Of a DNA stretch of 19,597 bases, positions 6,671-15,070 are shown in pieces. A program made the translations under genes and the position numbers. Positions within the stretch are counted from its first letter, which is position 1; every line of letters begins with the position of its first letter. The notes under the pieces were generated by a model. It worked only from the letters and a program-made list of their open reading frames with translations, had not been told where the DNA came from and did no database searches. Origin of the DNA: an uncultured Eubacteriales bacterium (GTDB taxonomy: Bacteria > Bacillota > Clostridia > Oscillospirales > CAG-272); the NCBI GenBank assembly GCA_900545935.1, contig URAP01000034.1, positions 1 through 19,597 on the forward strand, read 5' to 3'.

Positions 6671-7552
6671 ATGAAGCTATTGGAAATATATAGAAAATGT
6701 AGAGATAACAACATAAACAAGCTGCACCATACTGATTTTTCTGCTTTTGCAGCCGAAAGAGATATGACGAGAGGCAGCATGACGGTGGAAAATGCAGCTG
6801 AAAATAACGCGGCATGGGGAGATATTACTGCGAAAAGTGCGGTCATAGAGGCTTCTGCAGCCGGGCGCAATGCGGCATGCGGCATCACGACGGGTATGCA
6901 TTCACGCCGCAGAGAGGATCGCCGCTCGGGCGGGTCGACCGTCGCCGCGCGGGTCGTCTGCTGCATCTGCACACTCGTGCTGCTGTTCTCCGCTTGTACC
7001 GGAATACGCGCGCTCGGGGTCGATGCCGAGCTGTACGACCGCATTCTGCGCCTGCACGTTATAGCCGACTCGGACTCGGACACCGATCAGGCGGTCAAGC
7101 TCAAGGTGCGGGACGCGGTGCTCGAGCTGCTCGGCGACGAGATGGAGACAAGCCCCGACCTTGAGCAAGCGCGCACCGCTGCCGAGCGGCTCATGCCCGA
7201 GGCGGAGAGGGTGGCGCGGCAGGTGCTGCGGGACAGCGGCTTTTCTTACGGTGCGACCGTGACTCTCGGCTATGAGTATTACCCGACCCGTGACTACGGC
7301 GGCTTCAGGCTGCCCGCAGGGCGCTATCTCTCGTATCGCATTGTCCTTGGCTCGGGCGAGGGACACAACTGGTGGTGCGTCCTGTTTCCCGCACTCTGTA
7401 CCGCGCCTGCCGAGCGTCAGGAGGATGAGTTTGTGACGGCGGGCTTTACGCCGGGGCAGATAGGAGTTCTCTCCGGCAAAAAATCGCCTAAGTATGCCGT
7501 CCGCTTCCGAATTCTCGAGCTGCTCGGCGAGCTTGAAGAAAAGCTGAAATGA
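6671..7552 (+). CDS. spoIIR: Stage II sporulation protein R
   Basis: 293 aa from the preferred start. The family core is plain: ILRLHVIADSDSDTDQAVKL, KVRDAVLELL, then LPAGRYLSYRIVLGSGEGHN and WWCVLFPALC. SpoIIR is made in the forespore, exported, and triggers SpoIIGA to cleave pro-sigma-E in the mother cell. A membrane/signal segment (VAARVVCCICTLVLLFSACTG) lies at about 91-111. ATG 6671 is chosen for AAAGGA about 9 nt upstream. This leaves an unusual N-terminal extension of roughly 75 residues, Ala/Asn-rich, before the basic RRRED stretch. An ATG at 6896 would give 218 aa, nearer the usual length, but with a poor ribosome site; a TTG at 6617 is weaker still. Converges on yfhO. Confidence 0.9.
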   Translation: MKLLEIYRKCRDNNINKLHHTDFSAFAAERDMTRGSMTVENAAENNAAWGDITAKSAVIEASAAGRNAACGITTGMHSRRREDRRSGGSTVAARVVCCICTLVLLFSACTGIRALGVDAELYDRILRLHVIADSDSDTDQAVKLKVRDAVLELLGDEMETSPDLEQARTAAERLMPEAERVARQVLRDSGFSYGATVTLGYEYYPTRDYGGFRLPAGRYLSYRIVLGSGEGHNWWCVLFPALCTAPAERQEDEFVTAGFTPGQIGVLSGKKSPKYAVRFRILELLGELEEKLK

Positions 7553-8025
7553 CAACACACGGTCGTTTCTTGAAGCATGCCGCACACATTCGGTATGCAT
7601 TGTTTTCTTCACATATAGTATGCGTTACAACAGACGCAAAAAAAGCGACTGATTTGGATATGTCGGCACTTGCGCCCTGTGCGGCGGTGCAGACCGGCAG
7701 CTGCCGCGGAGCGGCTGCGGTGTCTGCCGACCGAATATGCGGCTTGTAAGCGGAATATGCCGATCAGAATGCCGCCCTACCGTATAAATCATGCCGTATA
7801 TCAGAAAAGGACGGCAAAAAGCACCGACCGGGAAAGGGACATGCCTTTCGTTCGGTCGATGCTTTTTTGGCTTGAATATTATTTCATTAGCTTCATGCGG
7901 ATTTTAGTGTCCGAGGCGGTACGCAGGGAGCTTTTTCGGTGATTTTTTGTGAAAAAACTCACTGCACTGCTTTTTGTTAAGAACGGAAATCACGGTCTTT
8001 GCCTGCAAAATGCTTCCGATCGTTA
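7553..8025. other. Convergent intergenic gap
   Basis: 473 nt between the stops of spoIIR and the YfhO-like gene. Apart from the hairpin at 7816-7868 I see no gene with an initiation site, no promoter pair and no RNA gene. Confidence 0.6.
7816..7868. terminator. Bidirectional terminator between spoIIR and the YfhO-like gene
   Basis: AAAAAGCA-c-CGACCG (7816-7830) pairs with CGGTCG-a-TGCTTTTTT (7853-7868). An inner AAAGG/CCTTT pair (7833-7837 with 7844-7848) extends the stem. A T-run follows on the plus strand and a second one on the minus strand, which suits two converging transcripts. It lies about 260 nt past spoIIR and 160 nt past the YfhO stop. Confidence 0.75.
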
Positions 8026-11004
8026 TTAAAATGTCAGATCGCGGAGCGGGATTCCCTTTCGGCGGCCGATGCGCTTTTTGCATTCGGCTGCTTTTCCCGC
8101 AGTGCCGTCATTTTGACCTTTGCTGCTTTGTGCGGCGGAGTCGGAGCGGTTTGCGGGGGTGCTGTCTTCGGTATTTCCGTCCTCCGGGCGGCTGCGTCGG
8201 CGGGCGATGAGGCATATCGCGACAAGCGAGACTATGCCGACCGCAGACAGAATATCTCCGACGATAACGCAGGTCGGCAGATAGCGCAGCTCCACCGTGT
8301 GCTGTCCCTCGGGCAGCTCGAATGCGAGAAGAAAGTCCGAGGTCTCGAGCAGGTCGACCCGCTCGCCGTCGATATATACGCGCCACCCCTCGTCGTACGG
8401 GATGCCGGTAAACATAACGCGGTCGCCCGGCTCGGCATTCACGCTGCCCTCGATGTGCGTATCCGAAAAATGCGTGACATCGAGTCCGCTTCTGCCGAGG
8501 CGGCTCATGACCGATTCGAACAGCGTGCGGTCGAGATACCAGAAATAATCGGTCTCGTCCTGAATGTACATGGCGCTGTCCTCGGGCTTGAGCGCCACGG
8601 TCATCTCGGTATCGTCTGCGCGTGTGCCGAGCGAGAGGATGCTGTACGATTCGCCGTCGAAATATGCACCCGTGCGCTCGCCGTCGACATAGACCGACGC
8701 TTTGCGCTGATAGCTCGACGGAAAGTAAGCGTATATAGGGCAGTCCTCGCCCGCGCCGAACAGCATGTAGGTCACGCGCGCATTTGCGCTCTCGTCTGCG
8801 GGAGTGTATTTGGTGTGGGTAGGTGCGGTTTCGGTCGCGACGGTGTGCGAGACGGTCATTTTTTCGGTATCGACGGTCGCGGCGATAGGCTTCCATACCT
8901 CGACCGTTTCATCCTCGCCGAGCATGGCGGTTATCATTGCATTCATCCGTGCAAACGGATTGCTTTCGCTGCCCGATGTGTAGCCGAGGATATCCTCGTT
9001 TACTCCGTAGCAGAGCGGCAGCGCGTAGGGATTTTCAACACCGATCAGCTTGTGCTCGCTGTCCGAGGTAACTCTGTTATACAGCGGCGCATCCTCCTCG
9101 CTCTCGCATATGAGATATCGGATGGAAAAGAGCGAATCGAATACCGGATTGCCGCCGTAATAGCGTGTCCAGTTTGATGCCGATCCGATACCGAGCTTGC
9201 CGAGCTCGGAGATAACGCTGCGGTTGAGCAGTGAAGAGGAGCTCGAAATACCGTAAATACCGAGCGCCATACCGTCGTTCGTCTTGCGGAAAACGGTCTT
9301 TTCGGTGCGGTAGAAATCGTCCTCGCCGTATTTTTCGGAGCTGTATTCCTTTAACATATCCGCGCTCGGCTTTACGCGGTCGATGAACGAGCGGTAGGAG
9401 GTGCGCGAGGTGAACGAAACGTCGGTGTTCATCTGATCCTCGGTATATATGCCCGCAAAGAGCAGCTCTCCGCAGACGGCAAGAATCAGCAGCACAGAGC
9501 TGCTCCACACCATGCGCCGGCTGCGCATAGCATAGATAACGCCGAGCCATACGAGTATCAGCAGCACCGAGAGCATTACGCCGAGCAGATTGCCGAACCA
9601 ATCGTATCCGAGCTTCTGCGAGACCGCGAGGAGCAGTATATATGCCGCTGCCGTGCAGCCGATCACGCGGATATCCAGCTCGCGCAGCTCCGAAAAAGCA
9701 CGGTAGGCAAGCACCGTCAGTACGAAGATGAGCATGAAGGAGTAGCGGTAGTTGAGCCAGTTCGGCTTTTGGAAGCCGTGCCAAACGATATCGACGCTCG
9801 ACATCACAAAGCTGAAAACAAATACGCAGATCAGCCCGCCTGCGGCGACCTTTTCGCGCCCTCCGATCTTTCGCGAGGCGAAGAATGCGGGCACCGTCAA
9901 TGCGGTGAGAACGCCGCAGTAGATAAACGGCAGACCGATCGGGCGAACGGTGTCATATGAGGCGGGGAAGAGCCGTGCGAAGAGGTCGAACAGATCGAAT
10001 TTTGAGGTCAGGGTGTAGTCGGGGGTGGAGAATTCGTTCTTTCCGAAGGCGAGTGAGACATATGCGGGACAGATCACCGCAGCTGCGATGAGCAGTCCTA
10101 TCGCGGAGAAGAGCAGCATACGTCCGAGCGAGCGGAGCAGATGGAGGCGCTCGCCGGTGAGGTTATTCTCGCCGTTTCCGCTCTTTGCAAAGTAATAGTA
10201 GAAAAAGTAGAGGAACGTGAAGATACACACCATGTAGCCGATATAAAAGTTGCTCATTGCGCAGTAGGCGAGCGACACGGTGTAGAGGAGAAATTTCTTT
10301 TCTTTTATCAGCCGTTCGATGCCGAGCACGAGCAGCGGCAGGAAGATCAGCTCATCTATCCACATGGTGTTGTGAGCCTGAACGACAGCATAAGACGAGA
10401 GAGCGTAGAGGGTGGAGAATGCGACGGTAACGACCTTTCTGCCCGGGTGAGCGGAGCGGAGGTACAGCGCCATTGTAAAGCCGCAGGCACCAGCCTTGAG
10501 CATGAACATCAGCAGCAGCGCCTCGGTGATGAAGCGTGCCGGAAAGAGGCAGACAATGAGCGAAAACGGGCTGGCGAGGTAGTAGGCAAAGATGCCGAGA
10601 AATTCACCGCCGAGAGTCCTCGACCACGAGTACAGCAGGCTGCCGCCGCCGAGCAGCTTGTTTCTCAGTTCCTCGAAGAATGAAACGTACTGACCGTTGA
10701 GGTCGAGGATGAGGACAGAGCCCTCGCCGATGGGGAATACGGCGCGGGAGATGTAAAAGAGGAGGAGAAGCCCTGCGGGAATGAGAAACGCCCATAGGAG
10801 GAAAAGATTTCTCCCGTCGCGCAGGGACTCGAAGTACTCGGAGAACGCAGAGGACAGCATGCGGCGCTTTTTCGGGGGAGCTGTCTGCACGTCGGGCACA
10901 TGCGAAGAGGCTGTTTGTGTTTCGGCGGCGGGCGATGAGGATGCTGTTTGAATATCTGCGGACGCCGCAGTCTGACGGTCGGTTGAAGATGTGTTCGGAT
11001 TCAT
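8026..11004 (-). CDS. YfhO-family multi-pass membrane protein (GT-C glycosyltransferase-like)
   Basis: 992 aa from ATG 11004, set by AAAGGAAAG nine nt upstream; the open frame extends further but only through intergenic repeats. A 60-residue Thr/Ser/Ala/Gln-rich cytoplasmic head is followed by about a dozen membrane helices. Family marks are ILDLNGQYVSFF (99-110, with the first-loop Asp), NTMWIDELIFLPLLVLGIE (212-230) and, near the C-terminus, GIPYDEGWRVYIDGERV with a final helix before a basic tail. In Bacillus subtilis YfhO is the GT-C enzyme thought to move GlcNAc from undecaprenyl phosphate onto lipoteichoic acid with CsbB and GtcA. Neither partner is in this window, so the target glycan is unknown. 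Transcribed alone. The 85-residue tail-end extension (RRRSRPEDG onward) is longer than I expect. Confidence 0.9.
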   Translation of the reverse strand: MNPNTSSTDRQTAASADIQTASSSPAAETQTASSHVPDVQTAPPKKRRMLSSAFSEYFESLRDGRNLFLLWAFLIPAGLLLLFYISRAVFPIGEGSVLILDLNGQYVSFFEELRNKLLGGGSLLYSWSRTLGGEFLGIFAYYLASPFSLIVCLFPARFITEALLLMFMLKAGACGFTMALYLRSAHPGRKVVTVAFSTLYALSSYAVVQAHNTMWIDELIFLPLLVLGIERLIKEKKFLLYTVSLAYCAMSNFYIGYMVCIFTFLYFFYYYFAKSGNGENNLTGERLHLLRSLGRMLLFSAIGLLIAAAVICPAYVSLAFGKNEFSTPDYTLTSKFDLFDLFARLFPASYDTVRPIGLPFIYCGVLTALTVPAFFASRKIGGREKVAAGGLICVFVFSFVMSSVDIVWHGFQKPNWLNYRYSFMLIFVLTVLAYRAFSELRELDIRVIGCTAAAYILLLAVSQKLGYDWFGNLLGVMLSVLLILVWLGVIYAMRSRRMVWSSSVLLILAVCGELLFAGIYTEDQMNTDVSFTSRTSYRSFIDRVKPSADMLKEYSSEKYGEDDFYRTEKTVFRKTNDGMALGIYGISSSSSLLNRSVISELGKLGIGSASNWTRYYGGNPVFDSLFSIRYLICESEEDAPLYNRVTSDSEHKLIGVENPYALPLCYGVNEDILGYTSGSESNPFARMNAMITAMLGEDETVEVWKPIAATVDTEKMTVSHTVATETAPTHTKYTPADESANARVTYMLFGAGEDCPIYAYFPSSYQRKASVYVDGERTGAYFDGESYSILSLGTRADDTEMTVALKPEDSAMYIQDETDYFWYLDRTLFESVMSRLGRSGLDVTHFSDTHIEGSVNAEPGDRVMFTGIPYDEGWRVYIDGERVDLLETSDFLLAFELPEGQHTVELRYLPTCVIVGDILSAVGIVSLVAICLIARRRSRPEDGNTEDSTPANRSDSAAQSSKGQNDGTAGKAAECKKRIGRRKGIPLRDLTF

Positions 11005-11220
11005 TGGTTTACTTTCCTTTTCAGAAGTAAATTGAGGGGGTGAACGGAGAGGAAGAAGCGAGATTTTTAATAGGCTGTTAGGGTGAGAAAAGCTACGGAT
11101 GTGAAATATGCAGTTGAGTAAGGAGAAGAAATATTGACTTTTGATTGGAAAAACTTGATTTGGCATGGGACAGAGTTGATATCGCGAGCGGCGATTGCGG
11201 ACGTGAGAGCCTCTCCGTTT
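11005..11220. other. Leader/intergenic stretch upstream of the YfhO-like gene
   Basis: Holds the ribosome site of the YfhO-like gene. TTGACT at 11135 on the plus strand has no matching -10. No convincing -35/-10 pair was found on the minus strand, and no gene. Confidence 0.5.
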
Positions 11221-11314
11221 AACCGCCGCACGGTTAAATATGAAATTTTGCTTTGCCGCCGACGGCAAGCGGCCTTGCTTTGCAAGACCGCAAAATTGTG
11301 CTCGTGCAGGGGGG
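11221..11314. repeat. Palindromic intergenic repeat, module A
   Basis: Chain of small palindromes: AACCGC/GCACGGTT, then ATGAAATTTTGC, TTGCCG-CCGA-CGGCAA, CTTGC/GCAAG, and a closing GCAAAATT that pairs with AAATTTTGC. The same order is found inverted at 11650-11718. This looks like an interspersed repeat family rather than chance. Confidence 0.7.
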
Positions 11315-11319
11315 AGCGC

Positions 11320-11370
11320 TATCAACTTAAGTTTAGTCGTACTAAGGTGTATTATAGAATTAAGTTGATA
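11320..11370. repeat. 11-bp inverted repeat around a 29-nt loop
   Basis: TATCAACTTAA (11320-11330) and TTAAGTTGATA (11360-11370) match perfectly. Part of the right arm, GTTGATAATGCA (11364-11375), recurs inverted at 12029-12040, tying this hairpin to the far edge of the repeat island. Confidence 0.65.
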
Positions 11371-11500
11371 ATGCATACTGAAAAGTCGGTGCGTGAAAGC
11401 CTCCCCCGTGTAGGGGGTAGGTGCTCATTGAGCCGCATAGCGGCTCAATCGACGGAGGGGCTGTTGGAGACTGAAAAGTCTGCAGCCAAATTATGAATTC

Positions 11501-11569
11501 GTGACGTTTTTTATGCTGTATAAAAAAATACAAAAACTATTATGTTTGATATAGCATAAAAAACGTCAC
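11501..11569. repeat. Long central hairpin, 21-bp arms
   Basis: GTGACGTTTTTTATGCTGTAT (11501-11521, first 20 of 21 shown by GTGACGTTTTTTATGC and GCTGTAT) pairs with the arm at 11549-11569 with one G/A difference; the loop is 27 nt. It is AT-rich, unlike the flanking GC-rich palindromes, and sits between the two arms of the 11453/11615 repeat. Confidence 0.75.
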
Positions 11570-11649
11570 GAGCCAAGTTTGATTAAAGTTTACTCAGTTT
11601 CCAACATCCCCTCCGCTTCGCTGCGCTCAGCACTTCTCGCTGCGGCTCG

Positions 11650-11718
11650 AGTGAAATTTTGCTGTTATTGCCGCATTTTGCGGCAATGCAAAATTTCATA
11701 TTGAACCGCAATGCGGTT
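11650..11718. repeat. Palindromic intergenic repeat, module A inverted copy
   Basis: GTGAAATTTTGC ... TTGCCGC-attt-TGCGGCAA ... GCAAAATTTCA then TTGAACCGC-AAT-GCGGTT. Reverse complemented, the order matches module A at 11221-11314, including AATATGAAATTTTGC. The inner stems are more perfect here than in the first copy. Confidence 0.7.
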
Positions 11719-12149
11719 CAATAGCCATTCGCGGCTCTGACAGCAACATCCGAAATATAGTCGCAGCACTCGCTGCTGCTTCATGCTGCTCCTTATTTCT
11801 TCACTTCAGCGGCAAGCCTGCATCTGCCACCGGCAGCGGCTTGCCGCTTCACCACCGGGCTGTCATTCACTACCGCTCGCTCGGCTGCGGCTTCGCCTTG
11901 CCTACCCCCTACACGGAGGAGGCTTTCACGTCAGCAAATTTCACATGTATTATCAACCGAATTTTAAACAAATTTAAAGTAAAATCGAGTCTTAGTCTGC
12001 CTTATTCTTGCCGTGCGTGTCGTCAGCGTGCATTATCAACATTTATCCGCACACACTCCTCCGCATCAGCGCGGCGCACATTAAAGCCCCGCAGCATACC
12101 AAAATAGCTTTTCAATGGTTTTTCACGAAAAATCCCCCCACGTTTGCTA

Positions 12150-12178
12150 TTGACTTATCCTCAGATATATATTATAAT
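12150..12178 (+). promoter_or_regulatory. Promoter of the serC-serA operon
   Basis: TTGACT (12150-12155), 17-nt spacer, TATAAT (12173-12178). The predicted start near 12185 gives a short leader of about 30 nt before serC. Confidence 0.85.
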
Positions 12179-12215
12179 AAGTATTATATTTCACAGAAAA
12201 GGAATGATCACTGCT

Positions 12216-13307
12216 ATGAACAGAGTCTACAATTTTTCCGCAGGACCGTCTATGCTTCCGCTTTCGGTTCTCGAGCGTGCCGCATCCGAGCTTATTTGCT
12301 ACGGCGACTCCGGTATGTCCGTAATGGAGATGAGTCATCGATCTCCGGACTACGAGGAAATAATTAAGACCGCTGAGGCTGATCTCCGCGAGATCATGAG
12401 CATTCCCGATAACTATAAGGTCCTCTTCCTCCAGGGCGGAGCCTCCACACAGTTTGCCTCGGTAGCATATAACCTGCTCACCGGCTCCGGCAAGGCTGAC
12501 TACGTTGTTACCGGTCAGTTCTCCAAGAAGGCAGCCAAGGAGGCTGCAAAGTACGGCGACATCAAGATCGTCGCCTCCTCCGAGGATAAGAACAACACCT
12601 ATATCCCGCGCCTGACGAGAAACGACTTCCGTCCCGATGCGGACTATGTCCACATCTGCTTCAACAACACCATCTACGGAACAAAGTGGAATTACATCCC
12701 CGATACCGGTGATATCCCGCTCGTTGCCGATATGTCCTCCTGCATCCTCTCCGAGCCGGTCGACGTTACCCGCTTCGGCGTTATCTATGCGGGCGCGCAG
12801 AAGAACATGGCACCCGCAGGTCTTACCGTCGTTATCGTCCGCGAGGATCTGCTCGGGCATTGCCGTCCCGACACCCCCGCAATGTTCGACTGGAAGCTGA
12901 TGGCGGATAACGGCTCTATGTATAATACTCCCCCCTGCTATCCTATCTATGTTGCGGGACTTGTGTATAAGTGGATAAAGAACGACATCGGCGGTCTCGA
13001 GGAGATGAAGCGCATCAACGAGGGCAAGGCTAACCTGCTCTACGATTACCTTGATACGCAGTCCTACTATATCGCTCCCGTTGAGCCCGAAGCTCGCTCG
13101 ATGATGAACGTCACCTTCGTAACGGGCGATCCCGAGCTCGATAAGAAGTTTGCCGCCGAGGCAGGCAAGGCGGGCTTTAAGAACATCAAGGGTCACCGCA
13201 GCGTCGGCGGTATGCGCGCTTCTATCTATAACGCGATGCCTACCGAGGGCGTTGCAAAGCTCGTACAGTTTATGAAAAATTTTGCCGCAGAGAACCCCAA
13301 GGCATAA
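12216..13307 (+). CDS. serC: Phosphoserine aminotransferase
   Basis: 363 aa, the usual family length. Converts 3-phosphohydroxypyruvate and glutamate to O-phosphoserine and 2-oxoglutarate with PLP (serine synthesis, cytoplasm). The N-terminus NRVYNFSAGPSMLP is the family signature. FLQGGAST (71-78) is the phosphate/substrate region, ADMSS (171-175) contains the PLP-contacting Asp, and K196 in YAGAQKNMAPAG is the Schiff-base lysine. The C-terminal GHRSVGGMRASIYNAMP is typical. ATG 12216 is preferred: AAAGGA lies about 12 nt upstream, whereas the ATG at 12204 abuts it. serA follows after 25 nt, so the two form one transcript. Confidence 0.96.
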   Translation: MNRVYNFSAGPSMLPLSVLERAASELICYGDSGMSVMEMSHRSPDYEEIIKTAEADLREIMSIPDNYKVLFLQGGASTQFASVAYNLLTGSGKADYVVTGQFSKKAAKEAAKYGDIKIVASSEDKNNTYIPRLTRNDFRPDADYVHICFNNTIYGTKWNYIPDTGDIPLVADMSSCILSEPVDVTRFGVIYAGAQKNMAPAGLTVVIVREDLLGHCRPDTPAMFDWKLMADNGSMYNTPPCYPIYVAGLVYKWIKNDIGGLEEMKRINEGKANLLYDYLDTQSYYIAPVEPEARSMMNVTFVTGDPELDKKFAAEAGKAGFKNIKGHRSVGGMRASIYNAMPTEGVAKLVQFMKNFAAENPKA

Positions 13308-13332
13308 GCTCAAAAAAAGAAAGAGAATTATC

Positions 13333-14499
13333 ATGAAAAATATAAAGCTGATGAATAAGATCGCCCCTGTCGGCATCGAGGTGTTCGATAAGAACGAATA
13401 CAATGTCGGCGAGGATGTCGAATCGCCCATAGGTATCATGGTCCGCTCCGCAGACCTTCAGAATGCGGAATTCGGGCACGAGCTTCGCGCTATCGCAAGA
13501 GCCGGCGCAGGTGTTAATAACATCCCGGTTGCGCGCTGCGCGGAAAACGGCATTGTTGTTTTCAATACTCCCGGAGCTAATGCAAACGGCGTTAAGGAGT
13601 TGACCGTCTGCGCGCTGCTGCTCGCTTCGCGCGGCATCGTCGAGGGTGTAAAGTGGGCGCAGTCGCTCGCAGGCACCGAGGGCATTGCAAAGGCTGTCGA
13701 GAAGGGTAAGAGCGCATTCGCAGGCTGCGAGATCACCGGCAAAAAGCTCGGTGTAATCGGTCTCGGCGCTATCGGCGGCATGGTCGCAAACACCATGCGT
13801 CACCTCGGCATGAATGTTATCGGTCATGACCCCTATCTCTCGGTCGACGCTGCATGGAACATCTCCCGCGATGTTGAGAAGGCTGCAAGCTACGACGATA
13901 TATACAAGGTAGCCGACTATATCACCCTGCATGTTCCCTCCACCCCCGACACAAAGGGTATGATAAATGCGGAGACTATCGCCAAGATGAAGGACGGCGT
14001 TCGCATCGTCAACCTCGCGCGCGGCGACCTCGTCAATATGGCTGATATGAAGGCGGCTCTCGAGTCCGGTAAGGTTGCGGCATATGTGACCGACTTCCCG
14101 ACCGAGGAGAGCGTCGGAGTTCCCGGTGTGATAACTATCCCCCACCTCGGAGCGTCCACCGCAGAGGCTGAGGAAAACTGTGCTGTTATGGCTGCAAAGG
14201 AGCTGACCGAGTTCCTCGAAAACGGCAATATCAAGAACAGCGTCAACTTCCCGAATGCGTCTATGCCGCACATCGGTGATGCGCGTATCTGCATCATGCA
14301 CACAAATACGCCTAACATGCTCGCGTCCATCTCGGCAGTCGTCGCTTCCGAGAATCTCAACATCGAGAACCTGCTCAACCGCTCCAAGGGTGAGTACGCA
14401 TACACGATGATCGAGCTGAACGGCAATATCCCCGCAAGCGTCGAGGCTGAGCTTAATAAGGTTCCCGGCGTTATCCGCGTAAATCTCTATACAAAGTGA
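13333..14499 (+). CDS. serA: D-3-phosphoglycerate dehydrogenase, short ACT type
   Basis: 388 aa. Oxidises 3-phosphoglycerate to 3-phosphohydroxypyruvate with NAD, feeding SerC. The Rossmann motif GLGAIG is at 143-148. The catalytic trio is R230 (VNLARGDLV), the Glu of DFPTEE (258) and H271 (IPHLGAS). The C-terminal 75 residues are an ACT domain (ARICIMHTNTPNMLASISAV), which in this family usually binds serine for feedback control. The substrate loop RAGAGVNNIPV is at 56-66. Shorter than the E. coli or B. subtilis forms because the intervening domain is absent, as in many anaerobes. The ribosome site is purine-rich but weak (AAAGAGA). The operon ends at a perfect terminator. Confidence 0.95.
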   Translation: MKNIKLMNKIAPVGIEVFDKNEYNVGEDVESPIGIMVRSADLQNAEFGHELRAIARAGAGVNNIPVARCAENGIVVFNTPGANANGVKELTVCALLLASRGIVEGVKWAQSLAGTEGIAKAVEKGKSAFAGCEITGKKLGVIGLGAIGGMVANTMRHLGMNVIGHDPYLSVDAAWNISRDVEKAASYDDIYKVADYITLHVPSTPDTKGMINAETIAKMKDGVRIVNLARGDLVNMADMKAALESGKVAAYVTDFPTEESVGVPGVITIPHLGASTAEAEENCAVMAAKELTEFLENGNIKNSVNFPNASMPHIGDARICIMHTNTPNMLASISAVVASENLNIENLLNRSKGEYAYTMIELNGNIPASVEAELNKVPGVIRVNLYTK

Positions 14500-14541
14500 T
14501 CACTTCCCGCCGATGTGACGGATAGCGACACATAAATATTT

Positions 14542-14572
14542 CGCTGCGGTCGATCGACCGCAGCGTTTTTTT
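14542..14572 (+). terminator. Terminator of serC-serA
   Basis: CGCTGCGGTCGA followed directly by its exact reverse complement TCGACCGCAGCG, then seven T. A textbook intrinsic terminator 42 nt past the serA stop. Confidence 0.95.
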
Positions 14573-14784
14573 AAAACACATGTTCATACCCGTGCTCAGC
14601 ACTTACGGAAGTATTTACGCCCTGCTTTTGCAGCGGTCGGAATAACTTTTGATCTGATCCAAGTCCTCGTCTGTTCGCCTCGAAAAAGCTCCTCAATTTA
14701 AAACTTTTGAAATGGTGCACCCACCCCGTTCCGAATAACGCTTTTCGATTTTTTCAGAGCATCGGCATGCCCTATCTCCCTATT

Positions 14785-14940
14785 TTTAAGTTTTGAAAGG
14801 GGGCTGCGGGGGAAAAACTTTTTCAAAAGTTTTCCCCCGCGCTCTCCCGTGTGCCACGCACTCTCCATGCGCCCCGCGTTCTCCGTGTACCCCTCGTTCT
14901 CCGTGTGCCCCACGTTCTCCGTGTACCCCGCGCTCTCTCC
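14785..14940 (+). repeat. Composite element copy 2: hairpin plus 18-bp tandem repeats
   Basis: AAGTTTTGAAAGGGGGCT leads into a stem (about 14806-14822 with 14825-14840, GCGGGGGAAAA / TTTTCCCCCGC, one bulged A). Then come five units of 18-20 nt at 14849, 14867, 14885, 14903 and 14921, for example GTGTACCCCTCGTTCTCC and GTGTGCCCCACGTTCTCC. It ends 22 nt before the pfk -35 box. The same plan is seen at 21-94 and, inverted, at 19080-19160. Units abut without spacers, so it is not a CRISPR array. Confidence 0.75.
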
Positions 14941-14961
14941 GCATCTCCCCACCGCGTATGA

Positions 14962-14990
14962 TTGACAAACGACGGGGTGTGTGATATAAT
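14962..14990 (+). promoter_or_regulatory. Consensus promoter of pfk
   Basis: TTGACA (14962-14967), exactly 17 nt, TATAAT (14985-14990): a full consensus match. Predicted start about 14997, leader about 74 nt. Confidence 0.92.
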
Positions 14991-15070
14991 TTTGAAGATA
15001 GCACGGCGGGCAGCGACATTGCCGAAAAACGTAAAAGCGCCGCATACCGTCGGAAATCGGAGGAAAAATA

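Larger units (their letters stand above)
11392..11930. repeat. 30-bp inverted repeat bounding a palindrome-rich block
   Basis: The left arm 11392-11421 starts CGTGAAAGCCTCC and ends GTGTAGGGGGTAGG. The right arm 11901-11930 is its reverse complement at 29 of 30 positions. Inside are a second inverted pair (11453-11473 with 11595-11615, 19/21), a central hairpin (11501-11569) and an inverted copy of module A. No transposase or other reading frame with an initiation site lies inside. It could be a MITE-like unit, or two oppositely oriented copies of an interspersed repeat around the central hairpin. Confidence 0.7.

Noticed and set aside
7999..9177. 392-aa open frame on the plus strand
   Set aside because: Opposite the YfhO-like gene, whose family motifs decide the real strand. 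No initiation site.
12147..13439. 430-aa open frame on the minus strand
   Set aside because: Antisense across serC and into serA; long only because GC-rich codons avoid stops.
13270..14301. 343-aa open frame on the minus strand
   Set aside because: Antisense shadow of serA, whose catalytic motifs are intact.
14849..14940. Possible CRISPR array
   Set aside because: Units of 18 nt abut with no unique spacers and there are no cas genes.
14698..15045. 115-aa open frame on the minus strand with a GYTENA-type hexapeptide repeat
   Set aside because: The repeat is the 18-bp noncoding tandem array read in frame. The frame also crosses the pfk promoter and lacks a ribosome site.
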